Shown here: positions 1-5,002 of the stretch, piece after piece
Layout: each line of letters opens with the position of its first letter
How positions within the stretch are numbered: position 1 is the stretch's first letter
NCBI GenBank assembly: GCA_947463755.1
Contig: CANHUK010000184.1
Coordinates: 1-5,002 of the forward strand
Length of the DNA stretch: 5,002 bases
DNA from: Chitinophagaceae bacterium
GTDB lineage: Bacteria; Bacteroidota; Bacteroidia; Chitinophagales; Chitinophagaceae
Direction: 5' to 3'
Made by a program: the position numbers and the translations under genes
Notes under the pieces: model-generated
The model's database searches: none
Told to the model about the DNA's origin: nothing
The model's input: only the letters and a program-made list of their open reading frames with translations

Positions 1-951
1 ATGATCACGGGGGCGTCTCATGCCGATGCGATCATTATCCTGATCGATGCCCGCCAGGGTGTACTCGAGCAAACACGTCGGCATTCGATCATTGCCTCCA
101 TGCTGCGCATCGGTCATGTGATCGTGGCCATCAACAAGATGGATCTGGTGGATTTTTCGGAAGCACGCTTTAATGAAATCCAGCAGGAATACCTCGGGGT
201 CGCATCCAGTCTGGGTATGAACGACATCCGTTTCATCCCGATCTGCGCCCTGGCCGGGGATAACATCGTCGATCCGTCTGATCGCATGCCCTGGTATGCG
301 GGAGGCACTTTACTCAAGATGCTTGAAGAGCTGGAACTCAGCGGGGATACAAATCTGGAGCATCCCAGGTTTCAGGTGCAGTATGTCATTCGACCTCAGA
401 CCTCCGAATTGCACGATTATCGCGGTTACGCAGGCCGTATCGCGAGTGGCGTGTACCGAAAGGGCGATGCGGTCAGGGTACTACCCTCCGGCCGCGATAG
501 CCGCATCGAACGGATCGAGATTGCAGGCAGGGAAGTCACGGAGGCTTTCGCCTCGGAGAGTGTGGTGATGTTGCTGTCGGATGATCTGGACATCTCACGG
601 GGAGATATGATCGTCAGACCGGATGACCAGCCCATTGTTTCCCAGGAATCTGATGTTCTACTCTGCTGGCTGGATGAACGGCCCCTTTCGGTCGGGAACA
701 AATATCTGTTGCAGCATAATAGCCGGTTGGTAAGGGTGGTGGTGCGGGAGATCTCCCATCGCATCGATGTCAACACCCTGGCGAAACAATCGGTAGAGGG
801 TGCGGTCAGACTGAATGAAGTTGTGCTGGCTAGGTTGCGTATGGCCGCACCTGTGGCCTTTGACGCATATGAAACCCTTCGGGCGACAGGGCATGCCATA
901 CTGGTGGACGAGACCGGTCACTCCACGGTGGCGGCCGTGATGTTCCAATGA
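1..951 (+). CDS. cysN: Sulfate adenylyltransferase subunit 1 (CysN), 5'-truncated by window edge
   Basis: CysN is the GTPase subunit of ATP sulfurylase. With CysD it uses GTP hydrolysis to drive formation of adenosine 5'-phosphosulfate from sulfate and ATP in the cytoplasm, the first step of sulfate activation. The visible 316 residues begin with MITGASHADA, which matches the stretch just after the switch II DTPGH motif of translation-factor GTPases, so the ATG at base 1 is internal and roughly 100 residues (P-loop, G2, G3) lie off the left edge. Visible: ILIDARQGVLEQTRRHS at 14-30, the guanine-specificity motif NKMD at 45-48, a G5-like CAL at 82-84, domain 2 with LHDYRGYAGRIASG at 137-150 and LDISRGD at 196-202, then a beta-barrel domain 3. 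There is no fused CysC kinase domain; the protein ends at 949-951. The last ~30 residues depart from the usual NRxTGSFILID...TVGAGMI ending. It converges on the DUF2147 gene. Family assignment is secure. Confidence 0.94.
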   Translation: MITGASHADAIIILIDARQGVLEQTRRHSIIASMLRIGHVIVAINKMDLVDFSEARFNEIQQEYLGVASSLGMNDIRFIPICALAGDNIVDPSDRMPWYAGGTLLKMLEELELSGDTNLEHPRFQVQYVIRPQTSELHDYRGYAGRIASGVYRKGDAVRVLPSGRDSRIERIEIAGREVTEAFASESVVMLLSDDLDISRGDMIVRPDDQPIVSQESDVLLCWLDERPLSVGNKYLLQHNSRLVRVVVREISHRIDVNTLAKQSVEGAVRLNEVVLARLRMAAPVAFDAYETLRATGHAILVDETGHSTVAAVMFQ

Positions 952-988
952 TACGTTTTCGGTTATGCGTTGGCGTTAGTGGGCGGCC

Positions 989-1019
989 AAAAAAGAGGGG
1001 CGGCCAGAAGAGCCACCCC
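989..1019 (-). terminator. Intrinsic terminator of the DUF2147 gene
   Basis: Read on the minus strand, GGGGTGGC (1019-1012), a 7-nt loop and GCCGCCCC (1004-997) form an 8-bp stem containing one G-U wobble. It is followed at once by TCTTTTTT (996-989). It lies 28 bases past the stop codon of the minus-strand gene, a standard rho-independent layout. In plus-strand RNA the wobble becomes a C-A mismatch and no U-tract follows, so it should not act well on cysN transcripts. A run of nine T residues (minus strand, 1045-1037) also sits just after the stop codon but has no good stem before it. Confidence 0.8.
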
Positions 1020-1046
1020 GTGTCATTCCATGATACAAAAAAAAAC

Positions 1047-1520
1047 TTATCTGTCAGCCTGGCGGGTCCAGACATCTGTTCTGCCAATGAGTGAAATGCC
1101 AATATATCCGCGTACTTCGAGGGTATTGTCGTCCTTCATCTTGATGGTGCAGTCATAGGTGCTGCCCTTCTTGGGATCATATATCTTCCCACCATCCCAT
1201 ACACCTGATTTGGCGAACTTGAAGCCCCACATGTTGGTCAGGCCCATGACCGGGCGTGCGTGGTTGACCTTGTCGGGGTGATTTTTATCGAGTTTAGGCT
1301 TTCCTGTTTCCGGATCGTTGGGCTCTTTAAGCCAAACGATCTGTCCCTGAAACTTTTCACCATTCCGGGTGATCTTGATCATGCCGGTACCTTCTCCATT
1401 CTTCCAGGTACCGATGATGGCATTCGGGTCTCCTTTTTCCATGTCATGGGCTTTTGCCCCCGAAATATTGGCCAGCAGCAGTGTGCACATGATGATCGAT
1501 CCAAGCAACCTGTTGATCAT
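1047..1520 (-). CDS. Exported DUF2147 family protein
   Basis: A 157-residue protein of the DUF2147 family, whose biochemical role is not established; members are small exported beta-rich proteins. Residues 1-24 form a signal peptide: a short positive start (MINR), a hydrophobic core LLGSIIMCTLLLANIS, and a likely type I cleavage after GAKA, giving a mature protein of about 133 residues in the periplasm. Family hallmarks are the GTWKNGEG opening near 37-44, the N-x-D-P-E-T-G region at 68-73, PVMGL at 90-94, KIYDPKKGSTYDCTIKM at 112-128, and the closing LEVRGYIGISLIGRTDVWTR near 134-153. Length is normal for the family. The ATG at 1518-1520 gives a complete signal peptide. It has no Shine-Dalgarno but an A/T-rich leader, as is common in Bacteroidota. 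It appears monocistronic, with its own promoter candidate and a strong terminator. Family call is firm; function unknown. Confidence 0.9.
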   Translation of the reverse strand: MINRLLGSIIMCTLLLANISGAKAHDMEKGDPNAIIGTWKNGEGTGMIKITRNGEKFQGQIVWLKEPNDPETGKPKLDKNHPDKVNHARPVMGLTNMWGFKFAKSGVWDGGKIYDPKKGSTYDCTIKMKDDNTLEVRGYIGISLIGRTDVWTRQADR

Positions 1521-1549
1521 AACTGATATTTATTTGTTTGGTCTGAAGG

Positions 1550-1580
1550 TAAACATATCCGAACGAAATTCTGTTGCGAA
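1550..1580 (-). promoter_or_regulatory. Candidate Bacteroidota-type promoter of the DUF2147 gene
   Basis: On the minus strand TTCG (1580-1577) is followed by a 19-base spacer and TATGTTTA (1557-1550). This is one mismatch in each element from the Bacteroidota primary-sigma consensus TTTG-N19-TAnnTTTG. It would start transcription roughly 20-25 bases before the ATG at 1520. It was found by eye in a 93-bp gap, so a chance match cannot be excluded. Confidence 0.45.
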
Positions 1581-1611
1581 CATACCCTGGAATCCTTATG
1601 CAATGTTCGCA
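1575..1611. repeat. 9-bp perfect inverted repeat, possible operator or hairpin
   Basis: TGCGAACAT at 1575-1583 and ATGTTCGCA at 1603-1611 are perfect inverted repeats separated by 19 bases. The right arm ends two bases from the stop codon of the esterase gene. The left arm covers the proposed -33 box of the DUF2147 promoter. As minus-strand RNA it could fold into a hairpin just after the esterase stop, but no U-tract follows (next bases ACAGAATTTCG), so it is not a classical intrinsic terminator. A dimeric-regulator site is the alternative; the 28-base centre-to-centre spacing is wide for one dimer. Confidence 0.5.
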
Positions 1612-1613
1612 TG

Positions 1614-3569
1614 TCAACGGAAAGCGGAGGCGGGACCATCGGTGCGGAAAGGGATGGCGGGCAGTCCCTCCCGGTTGTACAGGTTCCCATCCGGGTTCGA
1701 CTCCCATGCATAGCGCACGGTGACGGGGCGGGACAGTCCCGGCTTGTACACTTTTATGGTTTCGCCATGGAGTATAGCCTCAGCCCAGTGAAATGTCTTA
1801 TCTGCGCCTGCCAGGGCAAATCCCCTGAGTTTTTCGCCATTCTTTATGGTCAGTCCTGAGCCAACATTGGTAAACCTGACCTGGATCGTGTCGCCATTGA
1901 TCGTGTAACCCGAAAAGGTCGGGCCGGCATGAACGATATCTTCTCCATACGCTACTTTTCCGGCGGCCAGGCGGAGTCTTCTGCCTACATCCAGTTTATT
2001 GCGGGGATGAATATCGAGTGCGTCACCAATGTCGATGGCGGAGGCCATACCTGTGGCGGGTTGTTGCAAGGTCAGTGTCTGGGCTTCGCGGAGTTCTGCC
2101 CAGAGGTCTTCGCCGGGAGCGTCTCGCTTCTCCCTGAAATTGGCCAGCTGCACAAAGAGGAACGGAAATATGCCCTGCTGCCAGCGCATACGCCAGTCCT
2201 GGATCAGCATCGGAAAAAGGGTGCGGTACTGAACGGGCATACCGGCATTGCTTTCTCCCTGGTACCAGATGACGCCACGGATGCCGTATGGGATGATCGG
2301 CGCGATGCGGCCATTGAACTGCACCGTCGGCTGGTTGTAGAATCCCTGCATCTGCGGCAGTGCGGCTTCCAGGTCGTGGTTCACCCGCCAGCTGCCTGTC
2401 AGCGGTATCTCTCTGCTCCGGGCGCCATAGGAGATGACCGGTGTGGTTACAGCACTCCCCACAAGACCGATGCCCCAGTGCTGATACATCCGGATACAGA
2501 CGATATTGTCACCTGCGCGCAGCAGGCCTTTAGGAATGCTGAATTCCGTTTCTTTTTCTACCTGGCCGGTGGTGCCGATGGGTATTCCGTTCACATACAC
2601 CCGGGCTTCCCTGGCCCTCAGGAATATTTTGAGCTTTCCGGCCATTCCCTTCCCATCTGCATCAAGTGTCACGTGATGCCGAAACCAGCTGATGCCCCAA
2701 AAACCCGAGCGGCCGGCCTTATCCATGTCTACGGGATAGTCCACCGTCTGCCATCCTGTGTCCCCAAAGCCTGTAAGTGGGACACCCATGCGCAGGCCGT
2801 TGATGGAAGCATTGGCCAGGCTGTCACGTGTCCGGTCGTTTTCCAGATTTCGGCGCACCGTTTCGGCCCAGTGAGCCGGATCATGATCGAAGGTGGCCAT
2901 TCTTTCCCTGAAATCCGGATGGGTCGACAGCATTTCGGCACTCATCCAGGCCTGGGCGCTGGTGGCACCCCAGGATGAGCTGACGATCCCCACAGCCACT
3001 TTTTTATCCTGGTGAAGTTGCCGGGCGAAGAAGTATGCGACGGCGGAGAGCTGTGTGACACTTTCAGGAGAAACCGTCTGCCAGCTGCCTGGTGCCATGT
3101 CTTCCAACGGAGCGGCAGCTGTTTCCCGCGGGACTACGAAGAACCGAATACCCGGATGGGCGGCGGCTGCTTTTTCTTTTTCAGTATCCGGGCCAATGCC
3201 CATGCCAACGGTCCATTCCATATTCGACTGACCGGAGGCGACCCAAACTTCCCCCACCATTACATCCTGAAGGGTAAGGGTTTTTTCAGCCGTCACGGTC
3301 ATGTTGTATGGTCCGCCCGCATTGAGTATGGGCATCTTCACCATCCATTTGCCCTTTTCATCCGTCCTGGCCTGGGTTTTGAAGCCGGCGAAATCGATGG
3401 TGACCATGCTGCCTGGTTTCGCATAGCCCCAGATGGGGGCGTGCATACCTTGCTGGATAACCATATGGTCGGAGAAAATGGAGGCGAGGCGGAGTGATTT
3501 GTCCTGGCCATGCGTTAATGTCAGATTAAAGATCAGGCTCAGGGGAAAGAGTAAAAAGCGATTACGCAT
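1614..3569 (-). CDS. Secreted sialate O-acetylesterase-type SGNH carbohydrate esterase (SASA/DUF303)
   Basis: A 651-residue exported esterase. The family removes O-acetyl groups from sugars such as sialic acid or plant cell-wall glycans; the substrate cannot be read here. The signal peptide is MRNRFLLFPLSLIFNLTLTHG, cut near residue 21. A small beta-domain (about 25-105) leads to block I GQSNMEW at 113-119 with nucleophile Ser115. The SSSWGATSAQAW segment is near 197-208. A beta-sandwich resembling the GH2 sugar-binding fold (about 288-380, WFRHHVTLD to YVNGIPIG) is inserted, as is usual in large members. Block III IWYQGESN is at 434-441 and the catalytic Asp/His block DALDIHPRNK at 516-525 (Asp519, His521). 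A C-terminal beta-domain ends with NLYNREGLPAIPFRTD. I chose the ATG at 3567-3569 over an upstream in-frame TTG (3585-3587) because it starts the signal peptide directly and has AAAGGAA upstream. All key residues are present. It lies in tandem behind a GH127-type gene, suggesting joint action on an acetylated glycan. Confidence 0.92.
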   Translation of the reverse strand: MRNRFLLFPLSLIFNLTLTHGQDKSLRLASIFSDHMVIQQGMHAPIWGYAKPGSMVTIDFAGFKTQARTDEKGKWMVKMPILNAGGPYNMTVTAEKTLTLQDVMVGEVWVASGQSNMEWTVGMGIGPDTEKEKAAAAHPGIRFFVVPRETAAAPLEDMAPGSWQTVSPESVTQLSAVAYFFARQLHQDKKVAVGIVSSSWGATSAQAWMSAEMLSTHPDFRERMATFDHDPAHWAETVRRNLENDRTRDSLANASINGLRMGVPLTGFGDTGWQTVDYPVDMDKAGRSGFWGISWFRHHVTLDADGKGMAGKLKIFLRAREARVYVNGIPIGTTGQVEKETEFSIPKGLLRAGDNIVCIRMYQHWGIGLVGSAVTTPVISYGARSREIPLTGSWRVNHDLEAALPQMQGFYNQPTVQFNGRIAPIIPYGIRGVIWYQGESNAGMPVQYRTLFPMLIQDWRMRWQQGIFPFLFVQLANFREKRDAPGEDLWAELREAQTLTLQQPATGMASAIDIGDALDIHPRNKLDVGRRLRLAAGKVAYGEDIVHAGPTFSGYTINGDTIQVRFTNVGSGLTIKNGEKLRGFALAGADKTFHWAEAILHGETIKVYKPGLSRPVTVRYAWESNPDGNLYNREGLPAIPFRTDGPASAFR

Positions 3570-3574
3570 GGTCG

Positions 3575-3581
3575 TTCCTTT
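3575..3581 (-). promoter_or_regulatory. Shine-Dalgarno-like site of the esterase gene
   Basis: AAAGGAA on the minus strand lies five bases before the ATG at 3569-3567 (AAAGGAA-CGACC-ATG). It decides the start: it fits that ATG and lies downstream of the alternative TTG start at 3587. Purine-rich sites like this are not the rule in Bacteroidota, where many genes lack one. Confidence 0.5.
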
Positions 3582-3753
3582 GGACAAGAATAGGGATAAA
3601 TCATCAAAATAGCAGGATGATTATTAAGGCTGTCGACTATGTGTTTCGGGGAATGAATTGATGATCATGAATATGGGAGAAAATTTAGGTTTGCAACGGC
3701 CGGCGCATCAGGAGTTTTATGCTGAGGTAAACTCTCGGGGCTTGGTACAGGTT

Positions 3754-3765
3754 AATGCCGGCATT
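3754..3765. repeat. 12-bp perfect palindrome
   Basis: AATGCCGGCATT is a perfect palindrome lying 26 bases past the glycosidase stop codon. It could bind a dimeric regulator or form part of a 3' hairpin, but a 12-bp palindrome has no room for a loop without losing central pairs, and no U-tract follows on either strand. Function unknown; it may be chance. Confidence 0.3.
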
Positions 3766-3790
3766 CCCGGATGGGCACCACGCCAGTTTT

Positions 3791-5002
3791 TTACTTTGAT
3801 CCTGTTGGTAGTAGTGGAATGCCCGGTCTTTTATCCTCTCTTTGATATAGTGATCGCCAAGCCTCATCAGGATAAGCCGTCCGCATGTAAAGGGGTTGTG
3901 GCAGCCATACCCTGAAGGCATTTGATGTTTCATATTTATTTCCTGCCGATGCATAGTCACACATGGTCAGTATTGTTTTTTCATGTTTCACGAAGTGCGT
4001 AGGTCTTTGGAGGAAAGGGACTTCAAATGCCATGTGGATGCCATTGGGGGAAGGCACTCTTTTTAGATCGATATACATTTGATCCGGGAAGGAGGAAACC
4101 GGCTTTAAAAGGGCATAATCAATATTCCAGGCTTTGTCATGTTTCCACTGATAGCCTTCATGCAACAGCCAGAGATTTCGATCATCTGCATTTGCAATGC
4201 GACTGTCGAGGGCAAGGACGATCGGGCCACGCATGATGGCCATCTGATTGGGATTTCCGGGGGCTTTTATCACCCTTCCTCTCAGATCGAGGCTGATTTC
4301 CATCCGGTCACCATCTTTCCATTTTCTATCTACAGACAGATAGCCTCTGCTCATTTTCCCTTGAACTGGTATTCCATTGATTGTCACATTGAAGGTTCTA
4401 CTCCAGGATGGAACCCTCAGTCTGAGTCTGATCTTTTGATCGCCTGGGGATGTGATGGTTAAATTGATCTTATTTTCTTCAGGATAGGAGGTTACCTGTT
4501 TCAGGGTGACCTGTCGACCATTCTTTACAGGGATACTCCATGTCCCCGTCTCGTAAACATTGATCACCGCTCCTTCTTCGTCTGTCATGACTGCCCAGGA
4601 AGGGATGGTCATGAGTGCCCTCGGGCCGTTGGCGACGCAGCAGCTTGTCTGGCAACTTGGTACCTGCATATGGCTTGGAACCCGTTCGCCGGTCAATGGT
4701 GAGAAATAGGCCCACCAGCTTCCGTCGGATGTCATTGCGCCCAGCAAGGCGTTATAGATGGAGATTTCCATTTCATCGGCCCAGATGGGGTCACCTGTCA
4801 ATCTCAATAGTTGATGACACAATTTGATCCAGGTTGCCGTTACACAGGTTTCCATGGTCTGTTCCAGCATTTCTGTTTGTCGCATGGCCCCATCGCACCA
4901 TAGTTCTCCACTGGAACCGGAGCCTACCACCATGATCTCCTTTTTCCTTACTGCATTGGCGAATCTAATAACGGCTTTCAGGTATGTGCTGTCGCCGGTG
5001 GC
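3791..5002 (-). CDS. GH127/DUF1680-type glycoside hydrolase (beta-L-arabinofuranosidase-like), 5'-truncated by window edge
   Basis: The C-terminal 403 residues of a GH127/DUF1680-like enzyme; characterised members release terminal beta-L-arabinofuranose using a zinc-held cysteine nucleophile. The frame stays open from 5002 leftwards. ATGDSTYLKAVIRFANAV before the ATG at 4933-4931 aligns with the family's TGD...YL...AV helix, so that ATG is internal and the N-terminal part of the (alpha/alpha)6 barrel (and any signal peptide) lies off the window. Residues here are counted from the edge. GSGSSGELW at 27-35 corresponds to the GGIGS..GEAF acid/base motif (Glu33). METC at 50-53 and SCCVANGPRAL at 120-130 supply the Glu51, Cys53, Cys121 and Cys122 that match the zinc and nucleophile set of Bifidobacterium HypBA1. 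LRLRVPSWS at 193-201 starts the beta-sandwich; MRGPIVLALD follows at 257-266 and DYASAGN...FRVWLPQP at 349-370. The CCVANGP variant instead of CCPPN marks a distinct subgroup, so sugar specificity is uncertain. Downstream lies the secreted esterase. Confidence 0.88.
   Translation of the reverse strand, partial: ATGDSTYLKAVIRFANAVRKKEIMVVGSGSSGELWCDGAMRQTEMLEQTMETCVTATWIKLCHQLLRLTGDPIWADEMEISIYNALLGAMTSDGSWWAYFSPLTGERVPSHMQVPSCQTSCCVANGPRALMTIPSWAVMTDEEGAVINVYETGTWSIPVKNGRQVTLKQVTSYPEENKINLTITSPGDQKIRLRLRVPSWSRTFNVTINGIPVQGKMSRGYLSVDRKWKDGDRMEISLDLRGRVIKAPGNPNQMAIMRGPIVLALDSRIANADDRNLWLLHEGYQWKHDKAWNIDYALLKPVSSFPDQMYIDLKRVPSPNGIHMAFEVPFLQRPTHFVKHEKTILTMCDYASAGNKYETSNAFRVWLPQPLYMRTAYPDEAWRSLYQREDKRPGIPLLPTGSK

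Larger units (their letters stand above)
3570..3790. other. Non-coding gap between glycosidase and esterase genes
   Basis: A 221-bp spacer between two genes on the minus strand. No convincing reading frame is seen in it. The half nearer the esterase (about 3585-3690) is A/T-rich and probably holds the esterase leader and any promoter. TATTTTG (minus, 3611-3605) and TAAATTTT (minus, 3687-3680) resemble the Bacteroidota -7 element, but neither has a TTTG-like -33 box at about 19 bases, so I do not call a promoter. The glycosidase gene has no stem plus U-tract after its stop. Whether the two genes are co-transcribed is therefore undecided; 221 bp is long for a tight operon. Confidence 0.6.

Noticed and set aside
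426..948. Minus-strand open frames of 157 and 96 codons within cysN
   Set aside because: They overlap the conserved cysN frame, have low-complexity Ser/Arg-rich translations and no family match that I recognise.
1929..2978. Long plus-strand open frame of 349 codons opposite the esterase gene
   Set aside because: It lies wholly antisense to a gene with intact SGNH blocks, and its translation shows no recognisable domain or signal peptide and is rich in Cys, His and Gly as antisense shadows often are.
3012..3497. Plus-strand open frame of 161 codons opposite the esterase N-terminal region
   Set aside because: Also antisense to the esterase, with no recognisable motif; it results from the coding bias of the real gene.
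3605..3611. TATTTTG as a -7 promoter element for the esterase gene
   Set aside because: It is one base short of TAnnTTTG and has no TTTG-like -33 box at the expected spacing.
3685..3960. 91-codon minus-strand frame overlapping the 3' end of the glycosidase gene and the following gap
   Set aside because: Most of it is out of frame with the clearly conserved glycosidase C-terminus, and the part extending into the gap shows no recognisable domain.
4931..4933. ATG as the start of the GH127-type gene
   Set aside because: The frame continues open to the window edge and the upstream codons encode family-typical sequence (TGDSTYLKAVIRFANAV), so this Met is internal.

Overview
The window looks like chromosomal DNA from a Bacteroidota species. 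The proteins suggest this: a CysN with the LHDYRGYAGRI-type domain 2, a secreted DUF2147 protein, a large secreted sialate-O-acetylesterase-type esterase and a DUF1680/GH127-type glycosidase. The A/T-rich leader without a Shine-Dalgarno before the DUF2147 gene, and a near-match to the Bacteroidota -33/-7 promoter, fit too. A Chitinophagaceae-like host is a guess from protein style and moderate G+C; no RNA gene or phylogenetic marker fixes it.

Layout. (1) 1-951, plus strand: the C-terminal ~316 residues of CysN (sulfate adenylyltransferase GTPase subunit), cut by the left edge. (2) 952-1046: a short convergent gap with an intrinsic terminator serving the minus-strand gene. (3) 1047-1520, minus: a 157-residue exported DUF2147 protein. 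(4) 1521-1613: its promoter region, with a 9-bp inverted repeat that overlaps the proposed -33 box and starts two bases after the next gene's stop. (5) 1614-3569, minus: a 651-residue secreted SGNH esterase of the sialate O-acetylesterase (SASA/DUF303) family with all catalytic blocks intact. (6) 3570-3790: a 221-bp gap with a 12-bp palindrome and no gene. (7) 3791-5002, minus: the C-terminal 403 residues of a GH127/DUF1680-type beta-L-arabinofuranosidase-like enzyme. It runs off the right edge; the ATG at 4931-4933 is internal.

The esterase and glycosidase lie in tandem on one strand and plausibly cooperate in breaking down an acetylated, arabinose-containing plant glycan, with the esterase removing acetyl groups and the GH127-type enzyme removing terminal sugars. 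No SusC/SusD pair or regulator is inside the window, so calling it a polysaccharide utilisation locus would be inference. CysN belongs to a separate, convergent sulfate-activation unit.

I see no mobile element, CRISPR array, tRNA/rRNA or clearly novel system. The points worth checking are mostly regulatory (inverted repeat on a promoter, strand-asymmetric terminator) plus a diverged CysN C-terminus.
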